NCBI GenBank assembly: GCA_038323475.1
Contig: JBBQHA010000003.1
Location: 1-62,211 of the forward strand
DNA: 62,211 nt
Source of the DNA: SZAS-103 sp038323475
GTDB taxonomy: Bacteria; Pseudomonadota; Gammaproteobacteria; Xanthomonadales; Xanthomonadaceae
Direction: 5' to 3'
Below the pieces are notes generated by a model. The model worked only from the letters and a program-made list of their open reading frames with translations, was not told the origin of the DNA and made no database searches. Positions 45,088 through 53,080 of this stretch are shown piece after piece (positions within the stretch are counted from its first letter, which is position 1; every line of letters starts with the position of its first letter). Position numbers and translations under genes: made by a program.

Positions 45088-48000
45088 TTAGCGCGACTCG
45101 CTCGACCAGGGCCTCTGCAATGCAAGTTGCACTTCGCTCACCCCCGGCACCGCACGCAAGCGTCCAAGCAACTGCGGATCGGCGCGCACCGACTGGCTGC
45201 CGTTGAGGTCGAGCGTGCCGCGCGCAGCGGAGGTGCGAAGCCGCAACCGCAGCGGTGTGCCGCCCGGTCGGAACTGGGCGAGGACGTGTTCGATTTTTTC
45301 CAGCGAGCCTTGCTCGCGCAGGTCCGCGTCGAACGACAGCCGCCGCGCCTGTTGCGCGCACACCTGCTGGAAATCCCAGCATTGCTTCGCGCGCAGGCTG
45401 AAGCCGCCGCTGTATTCGTCCTCGCGCAGGCCGCCCTCGATCAGCAAGATGCGGCCGCGCGTGAGCAATGCAGCGGACTCGGTGAAGCTCTCGCGGAAGA
45501 AGCTGACTTCGATCTGGCCGTAGCCGTCCTCGAACTGCACGAAGGCCTGGCTGTCGCCCTTGCGGCGCACGAGCCCGACCATGCCGGCGAGAACGACCTG
45601 GGCCTCGCCGCGGCGGTCGCGACGCTCGCGCCACAGCGCGTCCACGTCGGCGAGCGTGCAGCCGGTCAACGATCCCAGTTCGATGCGATGCGGATCCAGC
45701 GGATGCCCGGACAGGTAGTGGCCGAGCGTCGCATATTCGCCCGCGAGCTTCTGTTCCAGCGGCCATTCGTCCGCATCGGGCAGGGCGATCCGCGACGTGC
45801 CGAGACCGACGTCCGCGTTGCTGCCGCCGAACAGCGAGACTTGCCCCGCCTCGCGTTCGCGCGCGAGCTGTTCGGTCGCCTTCAGCACTTCCGGCAACTG
45901 CAGCAGCAGCGATGGCCGGTTGCGCCCGAGCGCGTCCAGCGCGCCGGCCTGGATCAATGCTTCCAGGGTGCGCCGGTTGAGTCGCGCCGAACCCGTGCGC
46001 TCGCAGAAATCCAGCAGGTCGGTGTACGTGCCGCCGCGCTCGCGTTCGCGCACGATCGCTTCGCACGCGCCTTCGCCGACGCCTTTCACGGCGCCGAGCC
46101 CGTAACGGATGCGCCGCTCCGGCAATGCGATGAAGCGATAGCCGGATGAATTCACGTCCGGCGGCAGCACGGCAAGGCCCGCCGCGCGCGCATCCTGCAG
46201 GAACGTCACCACCTTTTCGGTGCTGTCCATGTCCGCCGACAGCGTCGCCGCCATGAACTCGGCCGGGAAATGCGCCTTCAGCCACGCGGTCTGGTACGCG
46301 ATCAATGCGTAGGCGGCAGAGTGCGACTTGTTGAAGCCGTACTCGGCGAACTTCTCCATCAGGTCGAAGATCGACGACGCGATCCGCGGAGCGATGCCGT
46401 TGCTCGCCGCGCCGGCCTCGAACTTCACCCGCTCCTTGGCCATCTCCTCGGGCTTCTTCTTGCCCATCGCGCGGCGCAGCAGGTCGGCGCCGCCGAGCGA
46501 GTAGCCGGCCATGACCTGGGCGATCTGCATCACCTGTTCCTGGTACACGATCACGCCGTAGGTCGGCTCCAGGATCGGTTCGATCAGCGCGTGCGGATAA
46601 CTCACGTCGGCGCCATGCCGGCGCTTGATGAAGTCGTCGACCATGCCCGAGTTCAGCGGGCCGGGGCGATAGAGTGCGGCAAGCGCCACGAGGTCGTCGA
46701 AGCGGCTCGGTGCGAGCTTGCGGATGTAGTCGCGCATGCCGCGCGATTCGAACTGGAACACCGCCGTGGTTTCGCCGCGCGCGAGCAGTTCGTAGGTCTT
46801 GGTGTCGTCGAGCGGCAACGACATGATGTCGAGCAATTCGCCATCGGCCTGCTTGCCGATCGCCTTGAGCGCCCAGTCGATGATCGTGAGCGTGCGCAGG
46901 CCGAGGAAGTCGAACTTCACCAGCCCGACCGCTTCGATGTCGTCCTTGTCGAACTGCGTCACCGCGCCGCGGCTGCCCTGTTCGGCGAACAGCGCGGCGA
47001 AATCGGTCAGCGGGCTCGGCGCGATCACCACGCCGCCCGCGTGCTTGCCCGCGTTGCGGGTGAGGTCCTCGAGCTTGCGCGCGAGATCCATCAGGTCGCG
47101 CACTTCGTCCTCGTCGCGATAGCGCGCGATCAGTTCCGCCGACGCGAGGTTGCTGTCCTTCTTCGCTTCATCGCTTTCGCCGAGCGCGTCGTCGAGCGAA
47201 ATGCCCAGCGTGTTCGGGATCAGCTTCGCGATCGAATCCACGAAGCCGTACGGATGCCCGAGCACGCGACCGGTGTCGCGCACCGCCGCCTTCGCGGCCA
47301 TGGTGCCGTAGGTGATGATCTGGCTGACCCGGTCGCGGCCGTATTTCTGGGCGACGTAGTCGATCACCTCGTCGCGGCGCACCATGCAGAAGTCGATGTC
47401 GAAGTCCGGCATCGACACGCGTTCGGGATTGAGGAAGCGCTCGAACAGCAGGTCGTAGCGGATCGGGTCGAGGTCGGTGATGCCGAGCGAATACGCGACC
47501 AGCGAACCCGCACCGGAACCGCGCCCCGGGCCGACCGGGATCGTGTTCTGCTTGGCCCAGTTGATGAAGTCCGCGACGATCAGGAAGTAGCCGGCGAAGT
47601 CCATCGAGATGATCACGCCGAGTTCCGCATCGAGCCGGCGCAGGTAGGCCGAGACATCGAACCCTTCCGCAGGAGGTTGCTTCGCGAGGCGCGCAGCGAG
47701 GCCGTCGTGGCTCTGCTTGCGCATCCACGAATCGAGCGTGTGGTCGGCCGGCACCGGGAACGCGGGCAGGTAGTTCTTGCCGAATTCGAGTTCGAGGTTG
47801 CAGCGTTGCGCAAGTTCGACGCTGTTCTCCAGCGCCTCGGGCAGGTCGGCGAACAGCGCGACCATTTCGTCCTCGGACTTGAGGTATTGCTCGGCGCTGT
47901 ACTCGTGCGGCCGGCGCGGATCGTTCAGCACCATGCCGCTGGCGATGCACACGCGCGCTTCGTGCGCGTCGAAATCGTCGCGGCCGAGGAAGCGCACGTC

Positions 48001-48627
48001 GTTGCTCGCCACCAGCGGCAGGCCGCAGCGCCCGGCGAGTTCGATCGCGGCGGCGTTGAATGCCTCCTCGTTCTTGCGGTTCGTGCGCGTGAGCTCGAGG
48101 TAGATGCGATCGTCGAAATGCCGCTGCAGGTCGTGCAGCGCGTGTTCGGCCGCATCCAGATGGCCGTCGATCGCGAACTTGCCGACATGGCTGTCGCGTC
48201 CGGCGAGCACGATCAGCCCGTTCGCTTCCGCATACAGCCATTCGGGGCGCACCGCGACGTAATCGCCGTGGTGGCCCTCGAGGTAGGCGCGCGAGATCAG
48301 CCGCGACAGTCCGAGATAACCGCTGCGGTTCCGGCAGAGCAGGGTGATGCGGGCGACGCCGTGGTCGTCGACGACGAGCACGTCCGCGCCGGCGATCGGC
48401 TTGATGCCGGCTTTCTCGGCGGCGCGATAGAACTTCACGAGGCCGAACAGGTTGTTGAGGTCGGTGAGCGCGAGCGCCGGCTGCCGGAGTTCGACGGCGC
48501 GGCTGACCAGGTTCGGCCGCGGCGCCTTGGCCGGGTCGCCATACTCGGGTTTTTTCGGCAGCCGGGCTGTCGAATCGCGCAGCGAAAACTCGCTGTGGAC
48601 GTGCAGGTGGACGAAGCGCGGGGTCAT
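45088..48627 (-). CDS. dnaE: DNA polymerase III subunit alpha
   Basis: Replicative polymerase subunit, 1179 residues. The PHP domain starts FVHLHVHSEFSLRDS; the palm carries the catalytic aspartates in MPDFDIDFCM; DLLRRAMGKKKPEEM and GYGFNKSHSAAYALIAYQTAWLKAHFPAEFMAA are the fingers; tandem HhH (TRRTLEALIQAGALD-like) and OB domains follow. The length and domain set fit the proteobacterial DnaE1. It is the last gene of the minus-strand envelope cluster, 70 bp after rnhB. The usual downstream neighbour accA is not next to it. Confidence 0.97.
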   Translation of the reverse strand: MTPRFVHLHVHSEFSLRDSTARLPKKPEYGDPAKAPRPNLVSRAVELRQPALALTDLNNLFGLVKFYRAAEKAGIKPIAGADVLVVDDHGVARITLLCRNRSGYLGLSRLISRAYLEGHHGDYVAVRPEWLYAEANGLIVLAGRDSHVGKFAIDGHLDAAEHALHDLQRHFDDRIYLELTRTNRKNEEAFNAAAIELAGRCGLPLVASNDVRFLGRDDFDAHEARVCIASGMVLNDPRRPHEYSAEQYLKSEDEMVALFADLPEALENSVELAQRCNLELEFGKNYLPAFPVPADHTLDSWMRKQSHDGLAARLAKQPPAEGFDVSAYLRRLDAELGVIISMDFAGYFLIVADFINWAKQNTIPVGPGRGSGAGSLVAYSLGITDLDPIRYDLLFERFLNPERVSMPDFDIDFCMVRRDEVIDYVAQKYGRDRVSQIITYGTMAAKAAVRDTGRVLGHPYGFVDSIAKLIPNTLGISLDDALGESDEAKKDSNLASAELIARYRDEDEVRDLMDLARKLEDLTRNAGKHAGGVVIAPSPLTDFAALFAEQGSRGAVTQFDKDDIEAVGLVKFDFLGLRTLTIIDWALKAIGKQADGELLDIMSLPLDDTKTYELLARGETTAVFQFESRGMRDYIRKLAPSRFDDLVALAALYRPGPLNSGMVDDFIKRRHGADVSYPHALIEPILEPTYGVIVYQEQVMQIAQVMAGYSLGGADLLRRAMGKKKPEEMAKERVKFEAGAASNGIAPRIASSIFDLMEKFAEYGFNKSHSAAYALIAYQTAWLKAHFPAEFMAATLSADMDSTEKVVTFLQDARAAGLAVLPPDVNSSGYRFIALPERRIRYGLGAVKGVGEGACEAIVRERERGGTYTDLLDFCERTGSARLNRRTLEALIQAGALDALGRNRPSLLLQLPEVLKATEQLAREREAGQVSLFGGSNADVGLGTSRIALPDADEWPLEQKLAGEYATLGHYLSGHPLDPHRIELGSLTGCTLADVDALWRERRDRRGEAQVVLAGMVGLVRRKGDSQAFVQFEDGYGQIEVSFFRESFTESAALLTRGRILLIEGGLREDEYSGGFSLRAKQCWDFQQVCAQQARRLSFDADLREQGSLEKIEHVLAQFRPGGTPLRLRLRTSAARGTLDLNGSQSVRADPQLLGRLRAVPGVSEVQLALQRPWSSESR

Positions 48628-48697
48628 GCGTGCGAACCGAGGCAGGTTTGCAGGTTAGTCCCGTGTCCGCCGCGCGACAAGGCTTGACAGCGCGCGC

Positions 48698-49288
48698 TCA
48701 CGTCGCTGTCGCGGCGCGCAGCGACGCGGCGACCGGGGCGAAGCTGCGCCGATGGATCGCGCACGGGCCCAGCGCGCGCAGGGCGGCGAGATGCGCCGGG
48801 GTGGGATAGCCCATGTGCACGGCGAATCCGTAACCGGGATGCACTGCATCGAACGCGCGCATGCAGCGGTCGCGATGCACCTTGGCGAGGATCGAGGCGG
48901 CGCTGATCGCTTCGACGCTCGCGTCGCCACCGACGATCGCGCGCGCCGGGCAGCGCAGGTTCGGCGGCAACCGGTTGCCGTCGACCAGGGCGAGATCGGG
49001 CGCATGCGCGAGGGCTTCCAGCGCAAGGCGCATGCCCTGCAGCGTGGCCTGCAGGATGTTGATGGCGTCGATCGTCGACGCGTCGACTTCGATCACCGCG
49101 TACGCAAGCGCGCGTTCGAGGATCAGCGGTTCGAGCCGCTCGCGCCGCGCCGCGCTCAGTTTCTTGGAATCGTCGAGCCCGGCGATCGGTCGCGCCGGGT
49201 CGAGGATCACCGCAGCGACCACGACCGGCCCGGCGAGCGGACCGCGCCCGGCTTCGTCGACGCCCGCGATGCGCGATGCGGCGTTCAT
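48698..49288 (-). CDS. rnhB: Ribonuclease HII
   Basis: Removes ribonucleotides from RNA-DNA hybrids. The 196-residue protein has the catalytic residues in IAGVDEAGRGPLAGPVV, LDDSKKLS, LVDGN and GGDASVEAISAASILAKVHRD. The ATG overlaps the lpxB stop by 4 nt (ATGA). It lies 70 bp upstream of dnaE, the standard order in gammaproteobacteria. Confidence 0.96.
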   Translation of the reverse strand: MNAASRIAGVDEAGRGPLAGPVVVAAVILDPARPIAGLDDSKKLSAARRERLEPLILERALAYAVIEVDASTIDAINILQATLQGMRLALEALAHAPDLALVDGNRLPPNLRCPARAIVGGDASVEAISAASILAKVHRDRCMRAFDAVHPGYGFAVHMGYPTPAHLAALRALGPCAIHRRSFAPVAASLRAATAT

Positions 49289-50718
49289 CGCGGCGATGCC
49301 AGCAATCCGTCTACCGCATCGGCGGCCAGCACGGAGGCGTCGCGCCGCAGCGCCAGGTGCAGTTCACGGAAGCGCGGCAGCACCGCCTGCACGCGCTCGG
49401 GTTCGTCGAGCCAGACCCGCAGCGCTTCGGCGAGCGCGGCTGGCGTGCAGTCTTCCTGGATGAGCTCCGGGACCAGCGATTCATCAGCGCGCAGTTGCCC
49501 TTTCGCCTTCTGCGCAGGCGACATCGGCACTTCCATGTGCAGCACGTTCGGCAAGCTGTAGCGCCCGACCTTGAGCATGCGGAAACTGCGGACGATGACC
49601 TGGGTGGCGAGCGCGACGCGATAGGCGACCACCATCGGGCGCTTGGCCAGCATCGCCTCGAGCGCGGCGGTGCCGGATGCGAGCAGCACCGCGTCGGATG
49701 CGATCATCGCTTCGTGCGCGCGGCCGTCGAGCAGGTGCATCGCCTCACGCAACAGGACGTTCGGGAACTCGGCGCTCACCGCGTCGAGTTGCGCCGCGAA
49801 CACCTTCCGGCAAGCGGCATTCGCCATCGGCGCGATGAATTTCAGCTTGGGTCGTTCGCCGAGCAGGATCGCCGCCGCACGCAGGAAATCCGCGCCGAGT
49901 TTCTTCAGTTCGCCAAGCCGGCTGCCCGGCAGCAACGCGATCTGCGTTCCATCGGCGGGCAACGCGAGCGCGATGCGCGCAGCGGCGCGATCGGGATCGA
50001 GCGCGAACACGTCGGCGAGCGGATGCCCGACGAAGCGTGCGTCCACGCGATGACGCGCAGAGATCGCCGGTTCCATCGGAAACAGGCAGAGCACGCAGTC
50101 CGCGCTGCGGCCGATCTTCGCCGCGCGCTGTTCGCGCCACGCCCACACCGACGGACTCACGTAGTGCACGGTGCGGATGCCGGCCTGCTTGAGCGTGCGT
50201 TCCAGCCCGAGGTTGAAGTCGGGCGCGTCGATGCCGATGAACGCGTCCGGCCGAACGGCGAGCAGGCGTTCGCGCAGCGTGCGTCGCAGCCGCAGCAGGC
50301 GCGGCAGGTGCCGCACGACTTCCCCGAACCCCATCACCGCAAGCGCACTGCAATCGTGCCAGGCATCGAGGCCGGCAGCGCGCATCGCCGCACCGCCGAC
50401 GCCGACGAATTGCGCCTGCGGATGGCGACGGCGCATTTCGGCGATCAAACCCGCACCGAGCTGGTCGCCGGATGCTTCACCGGCGAGGAGGGCGATGCAG
50501 AGAGGGCGGGGAACGGGGAGCGGCGAGCTGGAAACGGGAAGAGAAGAAGCAGCAGAGACGATCGGCGCCGAAACATCGGGAATGGTCGAAGCAAGGACAG
50601 GAGGGCTTTCTGCGTCCCCGGCACTGGCCGGCACGCGTGGAGAAACATCGGGCAAGCTTGAGGCAAGCGGCACTTCCCCGGTCCCCGTTCCTGGTTCCCC
50701 GTTCCCCGCCACTGTCAT
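49285..50718 (-). CDS. lpxB: Lipid-A-disaccharide synthase with novel N-terminal extension
   Basis: Glycosyltransferase that joins UDP-diacylglucosamine and lipid X in lipid A synthesis at the inner membrane. The enzyme proper starts at about residue 73 with PLCIALLAGEASGDQLGAGL and includes HYVSPSVWAWRE, ALLPGSRLGELKKLG and LLASGTAALEAML. The first 72 residues are an extra Ser/Pro/Val-rich, low-complexity segment (repeats SLPDVSPR and TIPDVSAP) not found in usual LpxB, which begins within a few residues of the IALLAGEASGD block. No ATG, GTG or TTG lies close to residue 73, and the ATG at 50718 overlaps the lpxA stop, so the extension is probably translated. It coincides with the repeat element at 50505-50710. 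Confidence 0.93.
   Translation of the reverse strand: MTVAGNGEPGTGTGEVPLASSLPDVSPRVPASAGDAESPPVLASTIPDVSAPIVSAASSLPVSSSPLPVPRPLCIALLAGEASGDQLGAGLIAEMRRRHPQAQFVGVGGAAMRAAGLDAWHDCSALAVMGFGEVVRHLPRLLRLRRTLRERLLAVRPDAFIGIDAPDFNLGLERTLKQAGIRTVHYVSPSVWAWREQRAAKIGRSADCVLCLFPMEPAISARHRVDARFVGHPLADVFALDPDRAAARIALALPADGTQIALLPGSRLGELKKLGADFLRAAAILLGERPKLKFIAPMANAACRKVFAAQLDAVSAEFPNVLLREAMHLLDGRAHEAMIASDAVLLASGTAALEAMLAKRPMVVAYRVALATQVIVRSFRMLKVGRYSLPNVLHMEVPMSPAQKAKGQLRADESLVPELIQEDCTPAALAEALRVWLDEPERVQAVLPRFRELHLALRRDASVLAADAVDGLLASPR
50505..50710. repeat. 206-bp element with 15-bp terminal inverted repeats inside lpxB
   Basis: The ends 50505-50519 (GGCGGGGAACGGGGA) and 50696-50710 are perfect reverse complements. 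Inside are two direct copies of GAAACATCGGG (50570-50580 and 50642-50652), each followed by a degenerate copy of the next 15 bases. The sequence class (G-rich, GGGGAA units) resembles short intergenic repeats of xanthomonads; a similar G-rich run is at 11250-11270. The element covers lpxB codons 3 to 72. Confidence 0.8.
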
Positions 50719-51488
50719 CGCAACAGCGACCGCCCGCTGCGATCGATGAATTCGAGCATATGGCGCACGTCGTCGTCGGCGGCGGACTGCTCCATCAGTT
50801 GTTCGCGCGCGTCGGCGAGCGGCTGGCCGGACACGAACAGGGCGCGATACGCGCGCTTGATCGCGGCGATGCGTTCGGCCGAGAAGCCGCGCCGCTTGAG
50901 TCCTTCGGAATTGATCCCGCGCGGCTTCGCGTACTGGCCGGCGACCATCACGAACGGCAGCACGTCGGCGTTGATCAGGCTGCCCATGCCGATGAACGCA
51001 TGCGCGCCGATCTTGCAGAACTGGTGGACGCCGCTGAAGCCGCCGAGCGTCACGAAGTCGCCGATCTCGACATGGCCGGCGAGGGTGGCGTTGTTGGCGA
51101 AGACCGTCTGGTTGCCGATCGTGCAGTCGTGCGCGATGTGTACGTAGGCCATGATCCAGTTGTCGTCGCCGAGCCGGGTGATGCCGCCACCTTCGGCCGT
51201 GCCGCGATTGATGGTCGCGAATTCGCGAATCGTGTTGCGGTCGCCGATCACCAGTTCGCTGGGACCGTCACGGTATTTCTTGTCCTGCGGATCGCCGCCG
51301 ATCGCGGCATGCGCATGGATGCGGCAGTCGCGCCCGATCCTGGTCGGACCGTCGATGGTGACGTGCGCGCCGATCGCGCTGCCGTCGCCGATCGCCACGT
51401 CTGCGCCGATCACGCTGTACGCGCCGATCGAAACCGCGTCGCCGATGCGCGCGGTGGGGTCGACGATCGCGGTGGGATGGATCTGCAT
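50715..51488 (-). CDS. lpxA: UDP-N-acetylglucosamine acyltransferase
   Basis: First enzyme of lipid A synthesis: transfers R-3-hydroxyacyl from ACP to UDP-GlcNAc. The 257-residue protein is a left-handed beta-helix of hexapeptide repeats (IHPTAIVDPTARIGDAVSIG onward) with the conserved block containing the catalytic His in MAYVHIAHDCTIGN and a C-terminal helical domain (RGINSEGLKRRGFS). The ATG at 51488 begins the family-typical MQIHPTAIV; the frame is open a little further upstream. It is 22 bp after fabZ and overlaps lpxB by 4 nt. Confidence 0.96.
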   Translation of the reverse strand: MQIHPTAIVDPTARIGDAVSIGAYSVIGADVAIGDGSAIGAHVTIDGPTRIGRDCRIHAHAAIGGDPQDKKYRDGPSELVIGDRNTIREFATINRGTAEGGGITRLGDDNWIMAYVHIAHDCTIGNQTVFANNATLAGHVEIGDFVTLGGFSGVHQFCKIGAHAFIGMGSLINADVLPFVMVAGQYAKPRGINSEGLKRRGFSAERIAAIKRAYRALFVSGQPLADAREQLMEQSAADDDVRHMLEFIDRSGRSLLR

Positions 51489-51510
51489 GGCGGCGCCGGT
51501 CACGACCGCT

Positions 51511-51975
51511 TCATGCCTTGCGCGCACAGAGCATCTCGGCGCTCGCGACGTCCTTGCCGTCCACCAGCGCGCGGCATCCGTACAGCGCCATGTTGCGCAG
51601 CGTGCGCATCAGCTCGACCTCGAAGATCAGCTGGTCGCCGGGGATCACGACCTTGGTGAAGCGCGCCTTGTCCACCTTCACAAGGTAGAAGATCGCCTGC
51701 TCTTCGCCTTCGGCGCGCGGCGGCGCGGTGAGCTGGGTGAGCAGGCCCGCGGCCTGCGCCATCGCCTCGATGAGCAGTACTCCCGGCATCACCGGGTGGC
51801 CCGGGAAATGGCCCTGGAAGAACGGCTCGTTCGCGGTGACGTTCTTGAGGGCGCGCAGCGACTTGCCCTTTTCCCAGGCGAGCACGCGGTCGACCAGCAG
51901 GAACGGATAGCGATGCGGCAGCATGGCCTGGATCGCGGCGATGTCGATGATCTGGGTGGTGGGATGCGCGGTCAT
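51511..51975 (-). CDS. fabZ: 3-Hydroxyacyl-ACP dehydratase
   Basis: Hot-dog fold dehydratase of the fatty acid elongation cycle. The 154-residue protein has LPHRYPFLLVDRVL, the catalytic His in GHFPGHPVMPGVL and the catalytic Glu in LLIEAMAQAAG. The start MTAHPTTQIIDIAAIQAMLPHR fits the family; the frame is open upstream. FabZ competes with LpxA for hydroxyacyl-ACP, and the two genes are adjacent as in most Gram-negatives. Confidence 0.96.
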   Translation of the reverse strand: MTAHPTTQIIDIAAIQAMLPHRYPFLLVDRVLAWEKGKSLRALKNVTANEPFFQGHFPGHPVMPGVLLIEAMAQAAGLLTQLTAPPRAEGEEQAIFYLVKVDKARFTKVVIPGDQLIFEVELMRTLRNMALYGCRALVDGKDVASAEMLCARKA

Positions 51976-52018
51976 TGCGTTGGGTCCTTGTCCCGGATCG
52001 GCGACGATGGAAAGGTGA

Positions 52019-53044
52019 TCATGGTGGCGGGTCCTTGGCGAGCGTATTGACCTTGCGTGCGAGCTCGTCGAGATGCTTGAAGCGTGCCACATTGCGGCGC
52101 CAGCTGCGGTGGTCCTGCAACGTGGTGCCGGAGGAATATTCGCCGGGCTGGTTGATCGAATTGAGCACCATGCTCATCGCAGTCACAGTCACCCGGTCGC
52201 AGATCTCGAGGTGTCCGGCGATGCCGGCGGCGCCGCCGATCAGGCAGTAGCGGCCGATCCGCGCCGAACCGGCGACCGCCGCGCAGCCGGCGATCGCGGT
52301 GTGCGCGCCGATGCGCACGTTGTGGCCGATCTGGATCTGGTTGTCGAGGCGCACGTCCTCTTCGAGCACGGTGTCGTCGAGCGCGCCGCGGTCGATCGTG
52401 GTGTTCGCGCCGATTTCGCAATCGTCGCCGATCACGACGCCGCCGAGTTGCGGCACCTTGACCCAGCCGCCGGTATCCATCGCGATCCCGAAACCGTCCG
52501 CGCCGAGCACCGCGCCCGGATGCACCAGCACGCGGTTGCCAAGCCGCACGCGGCGCACCAGGGTGACCCTCGCGACGAGCTCGCAGTCCACGCCGATCGT
52601 GCAGTCCTCGCCGATCACGCAACCCGCCCCGACGATCGCGCCTGCGGCGACGCTGCTGCGCGCGCCGATGCTGGTGAATGCGCCGATGCTCGCGGCTGGG
52701 TCGATCCGCGCTGACGGGTCGATCGCCGCGCTCGGGTGGATCCCGATCGCGGACGGGACGCGCGTATCGAACAACGTGGCGATGCGCGCGAATGCGACGT
52801 ACGGCGAGGCGGCGACCAGGCAGGCGACCGGCGCGCCATCCGCGTCCGCCTCGTGCAGGACGACGGCTGAAGCGCCGGTGTGCGCGAGCTCGCTGCGGTA
52901 GCGCGGATTCGCGAGGAACGCGAGCTGGCCGGCGCCCGCATGCGCGAGCGTCGCCACGCCGTGGATCGCGATGCCGCCATCGCCGCGCACGCGCAGGTCG
53001 AAGCGTTCGGCTAGTGCGGCCAGCGTGTGCGCGTTCGTCGCCAT
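52019..53044 (-). CDS. lpxD: UDP-3-O-(3-hydroxyacyl)glucosamine N-acyltransferase
   Basis: Third enzyme of lipid A synthesis. The 341-residue protein has an N-terminal uridine-binding domain (about 1-100) and a beta-helix of hexapeptide repeats containing the catalytic His region IQIGHNVRIGAHTAIAGC, ending with SWRRNVARFKHLDELARKV. It starts 36 bp after bamA and lies 43 bp upstream of fabZ. The usual skp (ompH) gene between bamA and lpxD is absent. Confidence 0.96.
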   Translation of the reverse strand: MATNAHTLAALAERFDLRVRGDGGIAIHGVATLAHAGAGQLAFLANPRYRSELAHTGASAVVLHEADADGAPVACLVAASPYVAFARIATLFDTRVPSAIGIHPSAAIDPSARIDPAASIGAFTSIGARSSVAAGAIVGAGCVIGEDCTIGVDCELVARVTLVRRVRLGNRVLVHPGAVLGADGFGIAMDTGGWVKVPQLGGVVIGDDCEIGANTTIDRGALDDTVLEEDVRLDNQIQIGHNVRIGAHTAIAGCAAVAGSARIGRYCLIGGAAGIAGHLEICDRVTVTAMSMVLNSINQPGEYSSGTTLQDHRSWRRNVARFKHLDELARKVNTLAKDPPP

Positions 53045-53080
53045 CGGTTCATGCCACCAGCCGGTGCGGAGGCCTCCGTA

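Noticed and set aside
46270..48687. 805-codon plus-strand open frame
   Set aside because: Antisense to dnaE in the codon register that avoids stops in GC-rich DNA; no domain motif.
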